Shown here piece by piece: positions 17,666 to 26,469 of a DNA stretch of 64,000 nt; the stretch's first letter is position 1, and every line of letters begins with the position of its first letter. This stretch comes from an uncultured Ruminococcus sp. Its GTDB lineage: Bacteria; Bacillota; Clostridia; Oscillospirales; Acutalibacteraceae. Below the pieces are notes generated by a model. The model ran no database searches, had not been told where the DNA came from, and saw nothing but the letters and a program-made list of their open reading frames with translations. The DNA is taken from contig CADASG010000008.1 in NCBI GenBank assembly GCA_902790475.1, forward strand, positions 1 to 64,000, read 5' to 3'. A program made the translations under genes and the position numbers.

Positions 17666-17917
17666 ATGAGCGTATGGGGAATAGTTCTCGGAATTTTACT
17701 TGCGATTGTTTCAATAGCGATTATTGTTGTGATCATTCTTCAGGAGGGTAACCAGCAGGGTCTCGGTGTTGTTACCGGTGCGGCTGACTCTTATTTCTCC
17801 AAGAATAAGGCGCGTTCCATCGATGCTTTTCTGGCACGTTGGACAAAGGTTTTCGCAGCAGTTTTTGTTATTTTTGTTATCGCACTTAACGTGCTCGCAT
17901 TCTTTAAAATTCTGTAA
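17666..17917 (+). CDS. secG: Preprotein translocase subunit SecG
   Basis: Small accessory subunit of the SecYEG channel, 83 residues with two membrane helices (about 4-25 and 58-80) and the conserved loop ILQEGNQQGLG...GAADSYF typical of SecG. It helps SecA-driven export at the cytoplasmic membrane. It has its own promoter and is followed by an intrinsic terminator, so it is probably monocistronic. AAAGGACG provides the ribosome site. No downstream rnr/smpB neighbours are present, unlike many Firmicutes. Confidence 0.93.
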   Translation: MSVWGIVLGILLAIVSIAIIVVIILQEGNQQGLGVVTGAADSYFSKNKARSIDAFLARWTKVFAAVFVIFVIALNVLAFFKIL

Positions 17918-17946
17918 GCATATTGTTTTTTATCAGCGCATATAAT

Positions 17947-17977
17947 AGACCGTCGGGTTCGGCGGTCTGTTTTTTTT
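17947..17977 (+). terminator. Intrinsic terminator of secG
   Basis: AGACCG 17947-17952 pairs with CGGTCT 17963-17968 (the stem can be extended inward by CGG/CCG-type pairs), followed by a run of eight T after one G. Confidence 0.8.
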
Positions 17978-17985
17978 ATAAAAAA

Positions 17986-18052
17986 CCTCCGCCCCCACAA
18001 GTTTTTGAGTTGTTATCGGGCGGTAGCGCCCACCGGTAGTTTTTGTGCGGAG
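17986..18052 (+). promoter_or_regulatory. Leader hairpin including the bofA ribosome site
   Basis: CTCCGC 17987-17992 plus ACAA 17997-18000 pair with TTGTGCGGAG 18043-18052 with a four-base bulge; inside lies a GGGCG/CGCCC hairpin around 18018-18031. The 3' arm contains the GGAG that serves the bofA start at 18061, so folding would reduce translation. Confidence 0.4.
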
Positions 18053-18060
18053 ATGTTGAT

Positions 18061-18321
18061 ATGCCATTGTGGGAATTTGCTCTTATATTATTCGGAACGC
18101 TGTTGGTTTTTACCATGCTGCACGCGCTCTCAAAAAACAAACGCCCTTTCAAAAGGGCGCTTTTGTCTATGCTGGCAGGAGCGGCGACGCTGACTGCCGT
18201 TAATTTGTTATCACCTTTTAGCGGCGTATACATACCTGTTGGAACGCTGTCGGTGCTCACTTCCGTGATTGGAGGAGTTCCGGGAGTAACGCTGCTGCTG
18301 TTTTTGAATCTGATACTTTAA
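18061..18321 (+). CDS. bofA: Pro-sigmaK processing inhibitor BofA family protein
   Basis: 86-residue membrane protein with an N-terminal helix (WEFALILFGTLLVFTMLHAL), a central amphipathic/hydrophobic stretch and the family C-terminus (LSPFSGVYIPVGTLSVLTSVIGGVPGVTLLLFLNLIL). Bacillus BofA is 87 residues and, with SpoIVFA, holds the SpoIVFB protease inactive until a forespore signal arrives. The ATG at 18061 is chosen because GGAG lies eight bases before it. The usual recR/yaaL neighbours are absent. The chain ends in a hydrophobic segment without a charged tail, as expected for this family. Confidence 0.75.
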   Translation: MPLWEFALILFGTLLVFTMLHALSKNKRPFKRALLSMLAGAATLTAVNLLSPFSGVYIPVGTLSVLTSVIGGVPGVTLLLFLNLIL

Positions 18322-18350
18322 GGAACCTGCTTACACAGAGTTTCCCGAAG

Positions 18351-18962
18351 TTAATCGGGATCTAAAGCGCTGTACACTTCCTCCAGCGCTTCTCCCACAT
18401 TTTCTGCGTCGCGGGTCATCATGCCGAGCATGGTTTTATAGATGGTTTGAGGATAGCACAAAAAGTTTTTCTTGATTACTTCCGCCTGTTCGTAGGTGGG
18501 AGCGAACAGAGAAAACTGCAGCAAATCCACTTTACCGCCGGAAATGCGGCAGTTTACGGTATAGCCGTTATCGTTTTCCGTGATTTCCACAAAGTTTTCC
18601 CTTGCGGTTTTGCGTTCAGCCAGCAGCCGCAGTGCGCAGTCATAGGACTTTTGCTTTACGGAATGTGCCAGCGTGGTTTCAAGCTGCTTTGCGATCGTAT
18701 TGCCGTTTCTGCTCAGTACAAATGCCTGCTCGCCGTCTATCGTTCCGTCGGCAATAAGATTGCCGTCGCTCACCAGCTCGTCAAACGCGACGGAAATCTC
18801 AAAGAAATTTGCCAGCTCGTCGCTGATGATGGCTTCTGTGATAAGGTTTTTGCTCATTCTGTCATTGACGGAAAAGTACAGATAGCAGATAAGGATTTTT
18901 ATTTCGTTTTTACTGCGCAGACCGCCGGGAGCGATCCCTTCGTCAAAGGTGTTAAAAGCCAT
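18351..18962 (-). CDS. DUF4364 family protein
   Basis: 203-residue cytosolic protein of the DUF4364 family: N-terminal winged-helix-like region (FDEGIAPGGLRSKNEIKILICYLYFS), a helical centre with an AFVLSRNGNTIAKQLE segment resembling a wHTH wing, and a C-terminal alpha/beta domain (NGYTVNCRISGGKVDLLQFSLFAP). Function is not established; the fold suggests DNA binding. ATG at 18962 has GGGCGGTG upstream on this strand; the longer open frame starts within AT-rich promoter-like sequence and is rejected. Convergent with bofA, with 29 bases between the stops and a small TCCCGA/TCGGGA hairpin at 18343-18360. Confidence 0.75.
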   Translation of the reverse strand: MAFNTFDEGIAPGGLRSKNEIKILICYLYFSVNDRMSKNLITEAIISDELANFFEISVAFDELVSDGNLIADGTIDGEQAFVLSRNGNTIAKQLETTLAHSVKQKSYDCALRLLAERKTARENFVEITENDNGYTVNCRISGGKVDLLQFSLFAPTYEQAEVIKKNFLCYPQTIYKTMLGMMTRDAENVGEALEEVYSALDPD

Positions 18963-19060
18963 TTTTTTCACCGCCCTTTTTATAATAGCCGCTGATATAT
19001 TTCTTATTATAGCACACAATATAAAAAAAGAAAATCGCTAATCGAAAATAAAAAAATAAA

Positions 19061-19089
19061 TTGACGTACAGGCTTTATTGTGATAAAAT
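19061..19089 (+). promoter_or_regulatory. Sigma-A promoter of the NfeD-SPFH operon
   Basis: TTGACG 19061-19066, 17-base spacer, TAAAAT 19084-19089 within an extended TGATAAAAT context. Confidence 0.65.
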
Positions 19090-19139
19090 ATAAAAGTACA
19101 GACGCAGTTGTACATTCGTGACTTGAAAGGGGTGATTTT

Positions 19140-19586
19140 TTGACCGGGTTGACAAGTTATATGCCTTTGATCTGGTTAGGATTTGCTGTCATGATGGCGG
19201 TATGTGAGGCTGCTACGACCCAGTTGGTATCAGTGTGGTTTGTCATTGGAGCGCTGTGCGCCGCTGTGGCAACGATTTTTACGCCTTCGTTGCTGATCCA
19301 GTCTTTGATCTTTTTGTCAGTGTCGCTGATAGCGCTGATTGCTACCCGACCTTTTGTCAAAAGATTCAAACAAAAACATCAAAAGGTAAATACCAATTCG
19401 GATCGTATGATAGGTCAAATCGGAACCGTTATCAGTCCTATCAACGACGCTCAAAGCGTCGGTCAGGTCAAGGTACTGGGAGAGACGTGGACTGCGCGTT
19501 CGGATCTCGCGCCGATCCCGACAAACGCAAAAATCAAAGTGCTCGCCATTGAGGGCGTAAAGCTTTTGGTAGAGCCGACAGAGTAA
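19140..19586 (+). CDS. NfeD family membrane protein (short form)
   Basis: 148-residue protein with three membrane helices (about 8-80) followed by a small cytosolic OB-fold domain (MIGQIGTVISPINDAQSVGQVKVLGETWTARSD...IKVLAIEGVKLLVEP), the standard short NfeD layout. Such proteins partner the SPFH/stomatin-like protein encoded next, forming membrane microdomain complexes. TTG start at 19140 is supported by AAAGGGGTG five to thirteen bases upstream; no ATG fits the domain. Spacing to the SPFH gene is 11 bases, so they form an operon. Confidence 0.85.
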   Translation: MTGLTSYMPLIWLGFAVMMAVCEAATTQLVSVWFVIGALCAAVATIFTPSLLIQSLIFLSVSLIALIATRPFVKRFKQKHQKVNTNSDRMIGQIGTVISPINDAQSVGQVKVLGETWTARSDLAPIPTNAKIKVLAIEGVKLLVEPTE

Positions 19587-19597
19587 AGGAGAAGATT

Positions 19598-20494
19598 ATG
19601 ACAGGATTAATTATTATCGGAGCGGTCATTTTGATCGTATTGATTCTTATCGTAAGAAATATTCAAATCGTTCCGCAGGCGCATGCGTTTGTCATTGAGC
19701 GCTTGGGAGCTTACAGCACCACGTGGGACACAGGTCTGCATATCAAGGTGCCTTTTATTGACCGCGTATCCAAAAAGGTATCTCTCAAGGAGCAGGTGGT
19801 CGATTTTCCGCCTCAGCCCGTTATTACCCGTGATAACGTAACAATGCAGATAGATACTGTCGTATACTTTGAGATCACCGATCCCAAGCTGTACACCTAC
19901 GGTGTGGAGCGTCCGCTCAGCGCGATCGAGAACCTCACTGCTACCACTCTGAGAAACATCATCGGTGATCTGGAGCTGGACAACACGCTCACCTCCAGAG
20001 ATACGATCAATGATAAGATCCGTATTATTCTTGACGAAGCAACCGACGCATGGGGCATCCGAGTGATCCGCGTTGAGCTTAAAAACATCCTGCCTCCGCG
20101 CGAGATCCAGGATGCGATGGAGAAGCAGATGAAAGCCGAGCGTGAAAGAAGAGCTCGTATTCTTGACGCGGAGGGTGAAAAGCGCAGTCAGATCCTTGTT
20201 GCCGAGGGCTTGAAGGAAAGCGCTATACTCAAGGCCGACGCTGTTAAGGAGCAGAAGATCCGTGAGGCGCAGGGTGAGGCTGAAGCTATTCTCACCGTGC
20301 AGAAGGCTAACGCCGACGCGCTGAAAATGCTCAACGAAGCTGCTCCCAACGACAGAGTTATCCAGCTCAAAAGTCTTGAATCATTTGCCAAGGCTGCTGA
20401 CGGCAAGGCTACAAAAATCATTATTCCTTCCGAAATTCAGGGCTTTGCGGGCAGTGTTGCCGCTGTAAAGGAACTCTGGAAGGACGAAAAGTAA
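19598..20494 (+). CDS. SPFH domain / band 7 family protein (slipin-QmcA type)
   Basis: 298-residue membrane-anchored scaffold. An N-terminal membrane segment (about 2-22) is followed by the SPFH domain (QIVPQAHAFVIERLGAYSTT..., DFPPQPVITRDNVTMQIDTV), then a long Ala/Glu/Lys-rich coiled coil (about 165-250) containing the repeated AEGEKRSQILVAEG/ KADAVKEQK signature of stomatin-like proteins. Coupled to the NfeD gene upstream, its known family partner. Proposed role: organising membrane domains and quality control of membrane proteins; substrates unknown. A terminator follows directly. AAAGGAGAAG ribosome site. Confidence 0.9.
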   Translation: MTGLIIIGAVILIVLILIVRNIQIVPQAHAFVIERLGAYSTTWDTGLHIKVPFIDRVSKKVSLKEQVVDFPPQPVITRDNVTMQIDTVVYFEITDPKLYTYGVERPLSAIENLTATTLRNIIGDLELDNTLTSRDTINDKIRIILDEATDAWGIRVIRVELKNILPPREIQDAMEKQMKAERERRARILDAEGEKRSQILVAEGLKESAILKADAVKEQKIREAQGEAEAILTVQKANADALKMLNEAAPNDRVIQLKSLESFAKAADGKATKIIIPSEIQGFAGSVAAVKELWKDEK

Positions 20495-20509
20495 AAAGTG
20501 TTAGCAATA

Positions 20510-20535
20510 GGGCTGTTTTTATAAACAGCCCTTTT
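20510..20535 (+). terminator. Intrinsic terminator of the NfeD-SPFH operon
   Basis: GGGCTGTTT 20510-20518, TTAT loop, AAACAGCCC 20523-20531, then TTTT. Confidence 0.85.
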
Positions 20536-20563
20536 AGCTGACGGGTAAAATGAGTGGTAAAAT

Positions 20564-21991
20564 ATGAATTGGATTCAAATGCTTTGGTGCTTTGTAACAC
20601 TGTCTTTTTTAGGCTGGGTATTTAACATGATCCACAGCTTTATCAGTGAAAAAAAGATTTATAACAAAGGATTTCTGACGCTGCCGTTTTGCCCGTCTTA
20701 CGGCGCAGGCGGCGTGATTTGCTATTATGTATTCCATAACCTTGCGGATAATATTTTTATCACCTTTATAGGCAGTGCGCTGGTGCTTTCTGTTTTAACT
20801 GTCATCTGCGGCGCTTTGCTGAACAAGATACTCGGCTGCAAGCCGTGGGACTATTCCGGTATGCGCTTTAATATCGGCACCTATCTCACTCTTCCAAATG
20901 CAATGATGCTTGGTTTGTTAGGTGTGTTCACAGTACATATGCTGGTGCCTCCGCTCAATTTGCTGCTTAATATGATCCCGGATTCGCTGAGTTTGATTCT
21001 GGTGCTGATCTTTTGCGGAATGATACTGATTGATTTTATCTTTTCTTTGGTTACGATCATCCGCCTGCGCAAACGGATCAAACATCTCGGCAATGAGGCT
21101 GAACTGCTTGGAACGGGTGTTTCTTCCGAAAAACTTCGAGAAATAGAAAAAAACTATAATCTGATCTTCACCAACAGTCCTCTAAGAAAAAGAATGGTAA
21201 ATGCCTTTCCCGAACTGAAAAGCTCGGGAACAGTTAAACTGATCACGGCAAAGCTCGAGGAAATCAAGATCGACAACATGAAGGAATATGAAACCGTCTA
21301 CGAGAAAGATGAGGATAAGCCTTTTGCCGCGGGTTTTTGTTTTGCTAAGCTGTTTGCGCTCTTTTTGATCGGTTCTTTTTTGGGCTCATGTATTGAAACC
21401 GTCTACGCGATTTTCGCGGAGGGTCACCTTGAACTGCGCGTCGGCATAGTATACGGACCCTTTATTCCCGTTTACGGCGGCGGCGCGGTGCTTCTCACCG
21501 CTATTCTTTATAAAATGTACAAGCTCAGCGATACATTGCTTTTTGTTATCAGCGCGTTTTTGGGAGCCTTTTTTGAATATATGTGTTCATGGTTGCAGGA
21601 AACCGTTTTGGGTACGGTATCATGGGATTACAGTGACATGCCGCTGAATATAAACGGCCGCACAAGCTTGATGTACGCGTTTATCTGGGGCTTTTTGGGA
21701 TTGATCTGGGTGCGCTATCTCTATCCGTTTGCCTCAAAAATGATCGAAAGGATACCTAAAAAGCAGGGTTCCGTAATCACGGCATTTTTGGTTATCTTTA
21801 TGATCTACAACGGGAGTGTCACCATGATTGCTATTTCCCGCTGGAACCTGCGTTCACAGGGAGCTGAGCCTGCCAATTCATTTGAGAGCTATATCGACGA
21901 AAAATTTGACGATGAGCGAATGTCGCTGCTGTTTCCGCATATGAGGTATTCAGACGACCTTACGGAGATAACTGCAGGGAAAAAAGAATAA
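20564..21991 (+). CDS. Putative ABC-transporter type IV (CmpB/DUF1113) membrane protein, tandem duplication
   Basis: 475-residue integral membrane protein made of two homologous halves. Each half has a FLGW...I/ FLGSCIETVYA entry helix, a GFL..PFCP.YGAGG or GIVYGPFIPVYGGGAV loop, and a (K/V)PWDYS or VSWDYS.MPLNI motif followed by a membrane helix. This is the CmpB/DUF1113 family, usually one unit per chain; here two units flank a charged cytosolic segment (about 175-255). Its transport role is only suggested by the family name. No ATP-binding subunit lies nearby. It is monocistronic by position, between a terminator and the purine promoter. Confidence 0.8.
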   Translation: MNWIQMLWCFVTLSFLGWVFNMIHSFISEKKIYNKGFLTLPFCPSYGAGGVICYYVFHNLADNIFITFIGSALVLSVLTVICGALLNKILGCKPWDYSGMRFNIGTYLTLPNAMMLGLLGVFTVHMLVPPLNLLLNMIPDSLSLILVLIFCGMILIDFIFSLVTIIRLRKRIKHLGNEAELLGTGVSSEKLREIEKNYNLIFTNSPLRKRMVNAFPELKSSGTVKLITAKLEEIKIDNMKEYETVYEKDEDKPFAAGFCFAKLFALFLIGSFLGSCIETVYAIFAEGHLELRVGIVYGPFIPVYGGGAVLLTAILYKMYKLSDTLLFVISAFLGAFFEYMCSWLQETVLGTVSWDYSDMPLNINGRTSLMYAFIWGFLGLIWVRYLYPFASKMIERIPKKQGSVITAFLVIFMIYNGSVTMIAISRWNLRSQGAEPANSFESYIDEKFDDERMSLLFPHMRYSDDLTEITAGKKE

Positions 21992-22030
21992 CCGGCACGC
22001 ATGAAATATGATTATTATTCTTTGCGGCTA

Positions 22031-22059
22031 TTGAAATTACCGATATTTTTTTGTATAAT
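22031..22059 (+). promoter_or_regulatory. Sigma-A promoter of the purine operon
   Basis: TTGAAA 22031-22036, 17-base spacer, perfect TATAAT 22054-22059. The start is expected near 22066, leaving a leader of only about 35 bases, too short for a purine riboswitch. Confidence 0.8.
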
Positions 22060-22100
22060 ATATTAGACTGTTGAAAATCAATAAAGATAAGGAGCAGCAT

Positions 22101-22598
22101 ATGAAAAAGGTAGCTATCATCATGGGTTCTGACAGCGATTTTCCCGTAGTATCAAAAGCGGTCAAAAAACTTAAAGAATTCGACGTTCCGTATGAGGTTC
22201 ACGTAATGAGCGCTCACAGAACTCCCGACGCGGCAATTGCGTTTTCCGCATCGGCAAAACAAAACGGTTTCGGTGTTATCATCGCAGCGGCAGGTATGGC
22301 GGCGCATCTCGCAGGCGTTTTGGCTGCAAAAACCACCCTGCCCGTAATCGGTATACCCTGTAAGTCCGCGCAGCTCGACGGTATGGACGCTTTGCTTGCG
22401 ACTGTTATGATGCCCACAGGTATCCCCGTAGCTACGGTCGCAGTGGACGGCGCGGCAAATGCGGCAATCCTCGCTGTGGAAATGCTGGCGCTTTCCGATG
22501 AATCGCTCGACAAAAAACTGGAAGCAATGAAAGCTGATATGGAAAAGGGCGTAGCCGAAAAGGACAAGGCTATGCAGATTAAGGTGGCGGAGCTTTGA
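22101..22598 (+). CDS. purE: N5-carboxyaminoimidazole ribonucleotide mutase (class I PurE)
   Basis: Interconverts N5-CAIR and CAIR in purine synthesis. 165 residues with the class I signature: MGSDSDFPV, the MSAHRTPD catalytic loop (His), AGMAAHLAGV and the LATVMMPTGIPVATVAVDGAANAAILA stretch. ATG at 22101 is preceded by AAGGAG at the right distance; the extra ten residues of the longer frame are not part of the family. First gene of a seven-gene operon. purK, needed to supply N5-CAIR, is not seen in the window. Confidence 0.95.
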   Translation: MKKVAIIMGSDSDFPVVSKAVKKLKEFDVPYEVHVMSAHRTPDAAIAFSASAKQNGFGVIIAAAGMAAHLAGVLAAKTTLPVIGIPCKSAQLDGMDALLATVMMPTGIPVATVAVDGAANAAILAVEMLALSDESLDKKLEAMKADMEKGVAEKDKAMQIKVAEL

Positions 22599-24049
22599 GA
22601 GAGAAATATTTAACCGTTGATCCCGCGCTTGACAAAGTGCATGAGGAGTGCGGAGTTTTCGGTATCTATAAGAACAACAGTGAGCTTGATGTAGTGGAAA
22701 TCACACACGACGCGCTATACGGACTGCAGCACCGCGGTCACGTCAGCGCAGGTATCACTGTCAACGATAAAGGCAGCTTTTCAACGGTCAAGGAGCTTGG
22801 AATGGTTTCCGAGGTGTTCAATGACAAAACGCTTAAAAAGCTGCCGCGCGGCAACATTGCTGTAGGTCATGTGCGCTATACTCTTAACCAAAGTCTTGAC
22901 CGCGCTGCTAATCAGCCGCTTGTTTTGCGGTACAAGGAAGGCTCCATTGCTATTTCGGTGAACGGAGCGATCACAAATTTTCCGCAGATACGCAAGGAGC
23001 TGGAGCGAGGCGGCGCGATTTTTCAGTCTAATTCGCACGCCGAGCTGATGGCATATGTCATCGCTACCGAGCGCTGCTCCACCGACAATATTGAGGACGC
23101 GGTGCTTCGCGCGATGGACAGACTTGAGGGCGCTTACTCCACGGTCATCTGCGCTCCCAGCCGTGTGATAGCCTTCCGCGACCGTTACGGCTTTCGTCCG
23201 CTGTGTATCGGCAGAATAGGGGAAAGCTATGTTTTTTCGTCGGAAAGCTGCGTTATCGACAGCATCGGCGGAGAATTTGTCAGAGACATCGAACCGGGTG
23301 AAATGGTTGTGGCAGACGAGAGCGGCTTGCACAGCTATCGTCAGACAAAATCCGCTCCGCGCACCTCGCTTTGTCTTTTTGAATATGTTTATGTCGCAAG
23401 ACCCGACAGCACGATTGACGGCGTAAGCGTACACACAGCAAGACTTCGCGCCGGAGAGCTTCTCTTTAAAGAATATCCGATCGAAGCGGATATGGTATGC
23501 GGTGTACCCGATTCGGGCATCGTTGCCGCAGAGGGTTACGCCAAGGCTTCCGGTATACCGCTGGGCATGGGTTTTGTGAAGAATAAGTTTATCGGAAGAA
23601 ATGTCGGAACGGGCATGGATAAGAAAAAGCGGTTGATGCAAACCAAGCTGACCGCGCTTAAATCGAATATTGAGGGAAAGCGCGTCGTTGTGGTTGACGA
23701 TTCCATCGTCAGGGGAGAGACCTCTCAGCACATAGTCAAGCTGCTCAGAGGAGCAGGAGCCGTTGAGGTGCATATGCTGATCAGCTCTCCGCCCTTCATC
23801 TCTCCGTGCTATTTCGGCACCGATATCACAGATAAGGAAAGCCTTATCGCAAATAAAATGACAGTAGAAGAAATCAAAGAAAGAATCGGCGCGGATTCTC
23901 TCGGTTATCTCAGTATTGAGAGTCTCAGGCAAACAGCGAGTGAAGCAAAGGTTGAGCTTTGCGACGGCTGCTTTACCGAGCAATATGCCGCCGAGGTTCC
24001 TACGACCTTCTTTGTAGATAAATACGCAAACAAAATCAAAAAGAACTAA
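22595..24049 (+). CDS. purF: Amidophosphoribosyltransferase
   Basis: Committed step of de novo purine synthesis: PRPP plus glutamine to phosphoribosylamine. 484 residues. The N-terminal nucleophile domain begins with a short propeptide and the catalytic Cys19 in EECGVFG, so autocleavage before Cys19 is expected as in Bacillus. The C-terminal PRTase domain has the PRPP loop [14 protein letters not shown]. Cysteines near the C-terminus ([18 protein letters not shown]) match the iron-sulfur ligands of the Bacillus-type enzyme. TTG start at 22595 overlaps the purE stop by four bases, implying coupling. Confidence 0.95.
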   Translation: MREKYLTVDPALDKVHEECGVFGIYKNNSELDVVEITHDALYGLQHRGHVSAGITVNDKGSFSTVKELGMVSEVFNDKTLKKLPRGNIAVGHVRYTLNQSLDRAANQPLVLRYKEGSIAISVNGAITNFPQIRKELERGGAIFQSNSHAELMAYVIATERCSTDNIEDAVLRAMDRLEGAYSTVICAPSRVIAFRDRYGFRPLCIGRIGESYVFSSESCVIDSIGGEFVRDIEPGEMVVADESGLHSYRQTKSAPRTSLCLFEYVYVARPDSTIDGVSVHTARLRAGELLFKEYPIEADMVCGVPDSGIVAAEGYAKASGIPLGMGFVKNKFIGRNVGTGMDKKKRLMQTKLTALKSNIEGKRVVVVDDSIVRGETSQHIVKLLRGAGAVEVHMLISSPPFISPCYFGTDITDKESLIANKMTVEEIKERIGADSLGYLSIESLRQTASEAKVELCDGCFTEQYAAEVPTTFFVDKYANKIKKN

Positions 24050-24062
24050 CGGAGGACGATTT

Positions 24063-25097
24063 ATGGAAAGCTTTTCGGAAAGTTATAAGGCGGCGGGCGT
24101 TGATATTACCGCAGGCTATAAAAGCGTTGAACTGATGAAAAAGCATGTAGCGCGCACCAACATACCCGGCGTGGTTTCGGGTATCGGCGGATTCGGCGGA
24201 TTGTTCGCACCCGATTTCAAGGGCATGGAAGAGCCTGTGCTGGTGAGCGGTACGGACGGCGTCGGAACAAAGATCAAACTTGCGTTCCTGCTTGATAAGC
24301 ACAATACTATCGGGATTGATTCTGTTGCAATGTGCGTCAACGACGTTATTTGCTGCGGTGCGAAACCGTTGTTTTTCCTTGACTATATCGCGATCGGAAA
24401 GAATGTTCCCGAAAAGGTCGCTTCGATAGTTGAGGGTATCGCCGAGGGCTGCGTGCAGTCCGGGTGCGCCCTTATCGGCGGTGAGACTGCCGAGCATCCC
24501 GGTTTGATGCCCGTTGACGAGTATGATGTGGCAGGCTTCTGCGTCGGTATTGCCGACAAGCCGAAGATGATCGACGGCTCCAAGGTCAAGGCAGGCGACG
24601 TTTTGATCGGTCTGCGCTCGTCAGGCGTTCACTCAAACGGCTTTTCACTTGTGAGAAAGATCTTTGATATAAATGAGCAAACCATAAACAACACCTATCC
24701 CGAGCTTGACGCTCCTTTGGGTGAGGTTTTGCTCACACCCACAAAAATCTATGTCAAGCCTTTACTCGCGCTGATGGAAAGGGTAGAGGTCAAGGCGGTA
24801 TCGCACATCACGGGCGGCGGTTTCTATGAGAACATTCCCCGTATGCTCCCCGACGGATTGTCCGCGAGGGTAGAAAAAAGCGCGATCCCCGTTTTGCCGA
24901 TCTTTAAGCTTATGCAGCGCGTCGGCAATATAAGCGAGCACGATATGTTCAACACCTTCAATATGGGCATCGGAATGGTTGTAGCCGTTTCCGAAAAAGA
25001 GAAGGAAGCTGCGCTCGAGATCCTCAAAGCAAACGGCGAGGACGCCGTAGTGCTCGGAGAAATCGTTGAGGGCAGTCAAGGAGTTGTGTTCGCGTAA
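24063..25097 (+). CDS. purM: Phosphoribosylformylglycinamidine cyclo-ligase (AIR synthetase)
   Basis: ATP-dependent closure of FGAM to aminoimidazole ribonucleotide. 344 residues, normal length. Visible family segments: [45 protein letters not shown], and [20 protein letters not shown] ribosome site 6-10 bases before ATG; 13 bases after purF and overlapping purN by one base. Confidence 0.96.
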   Translation: MESFSESYKAAGVDITAGYKSVELMKKHVARTNIPGVVSGIGGFGGLFAPDFKGMEEPVLVSGTDGVGTKIKLAFLLDKHNTIGIDSVAMCVNDVICCGAKPLFFLDYIAIGKNVPEKVASIVEGIAEGCVQSGCALIGGETAEHPGLMPVDEYDVAGFCVGIADKPKMIDGSKVKAGDVLIGLRSSGVHSNGFSLVRKIFDINEQTINNTYPELDAPLGEVLLTPTKIYVKPLLALMERVEVKAVSHITGGGFYENIPRMLPDGLSARVEKSAIPVLPIFKLMQRVGNISEHDMFNTFNMGIGMVVAVSEKEKEAALEILKANGEDAVVLGEIVEGSQGVVFA

Positions 25098-25723
25098 TGA
25101 AAAAAATAGTTGTTTTGGTATCGGGCGGCGGTACTAATCTGCAGGCGCTGATTGACGCGCAGGGCAAAGGAGAGCTGACAGGCGGCAGTATTACCTGTGT
25201 CGTTTCCTCAAATCCCAACGCCTACGCGCTGAAAAGAGCGGAGCAAAACGGTATCGAAACCGAGGTCATACGCCGCAGGGACTTTGACAGTCAGGATCAG
25301 TACGACGAAGCCCTGACTGCTCTTTTGAAAGGCAAAGACGCCGATTTGATCGTGCTTGCGGGTTTTATGACCATTCTCGGCAAAAAGGTTATTTCAGCCT
25401 TTGAAAACCGAATTATCAATATTCATCCGGCATTGATCCCCTCGTTCTGCGGCGAGGGCTACTACGGTCTGCGCGTTCACGAGGAAGCGCTGAAAAAGGG
25501 CGTAAAGGTGACCGGAGCCACGGCGCATTTTGTAAATGAGGTCTGTGACGGCGGACCGATCATTCTTCAAAAGGCGGTCGAAGTGCGATTCGGCGATACC
25601 CCCGAGGTTTTGCAGAAACGCGTAATGGAACAGGCGGAATGGAAGATCCTTCCCAAAGCGGTCGCTCTGTTCTGTGAAGATAAAATCAAGGTTCACGGCA
25701 ATTGTACAGAAATTTTAGAATAA
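25097..25723 (+). CDS. purN: Phosphoribosylglycinamide formyltransferase
   Basis: Transfers the formyl group of 10-formyl-THF to GAR. 208 residues with the N-terminal VLVSGGGTNLQALIDA nucleotide loop, the catalytic segment IINIHPALIPSF (His), and VTGATAHFVNEVCDGGPII with its catalytic Asp. The start ATG shares one base with the purM stop (TAATG), so translation is coupled. Length and motifs are standard. Confidence 0.95.
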   Translation: MKKIVVLVSGGGTNLQALIDAQGKGELTGGSITCVVSSNPNAYALKRAEQNGIETEVIRRRDFDSQDQYDEALTALLKGKDADLIVLAGFMTILGKKVISAFENRIINIHPALIPSFCGEGYYGLRVHEEALKKGVKVTGATAHFVNEVCDGGPIILQKAVEVRFGDTPEVLQKRVMEQAEWKILPKAVALFCEDKIKVHGNCTEILE

Positions 25724-25736
25724 ACGGAGGCACTCC

Positions 25737-26453
25737 ATGAAAGCAGTATCATTAACACAGGAAATCAGCGCCACAAGCTATCCCGGCAGAGGAATCGTGT
25801 TGGGCAGAAGCGCGGACGGCGCCAAGGCGGTCATCGCCTATTTTATCATGGGCAGAAGCGAAAACAGCAGAAACAGAGTTTTTGTTGAGACTGACGACGG
25901 TATCAAAACCGAAGCGTTCGACCCATCCAAGCTTGTTGACCCGTCTCTTATCATTTACGCGCCCGTGCGTGTTCTGGGCAATAAAACCATCGTCACCAAC
26001 GGTGACCAGACCGACACGATCTATGATTTGATGAATCAGCAGCTCACCTTTGAGCAGGCGCTGCGTACCCGCGAGTTTGAACCTGACGCTCCCAACTACA
26101 CGCCGCGTATTTCGGGCATTGTAAAATGCTCCGGAGGCAAGATGAACTATGCAATGTCTATTTTGAAGAGTGCCGACGGTAACCCCGACAGCTGTGAGCG
26201 CTACACCTTCTCATATGACGCTCCGCTTGCAGGCAAGGGACGTTTTATCCACACCTACACAGGCGACGGAAATCCCCTCCCGAGCTTTGAGGGAGAGCCC
26301 ACTGCTGTTGAGATCGGCAGTGAGGATATCGACGCTTTCGCGGAGAAAATCTGGAACGCGCTCGATGAAGATAACAAGGTATCTCTTTTTGTCCGTTATA
26401 TCGACATCGCTACGGGTGAAGCGGAATCAAGAATTATCAATAAGAACAAGTGA
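25737..26453 (+). CDS. purO: PurO-type IMP cyclohydrolase
   Basis: Closes FAICAR to IMP, the last step of the pathway. The 238-residue product has the IMP_cyclohyd-family opening (SYPGRGIVLGRSADGAKAVIAYFIMGRSENSRNRVF) and a C-terminal IGSEDIDAFAEKIWNAL segment. This family (PurO) was first described in archaea; in many Clostridia it stands in for the N-terminal half of bifunctional PurH. It sits next to a gene for the other PurH activity, which fits a split arrangement. GGAGG ribosome site, 13 bases after purN. Confidence 0.85.
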   Translation: MKAVSLTQEISATSYPGRGIVLGRSADGAKAVIAYFIMGRSENSRNRVFVETDDGIKTEAFDPSKLVDPSLIIYAPVRVLGNKTIVTNGDQTDTIYDLMNQQLTFEQALRTREFEPDAPNYTPRISGIVKCSGGKMNYAMSILKSADGNPDSCERYTFSYDAPLAGKGRFIHTYTGDGNPLPSFEGEPTAVEIGSEDIDAFAEKIWNALDEDNKVSLFVRYIDIATGEAESRIINKNK

Positions 26454-26469
26454 TCTGAGGTGACAATCC

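Noticed and set aside
21992-22100. Purine (PurR or guanine) riboswitch before purE
   Set aside because: The promoter places the transcript start about 35 bases before the gene, which leaves no room for an aptamer, and no matching core is seen.
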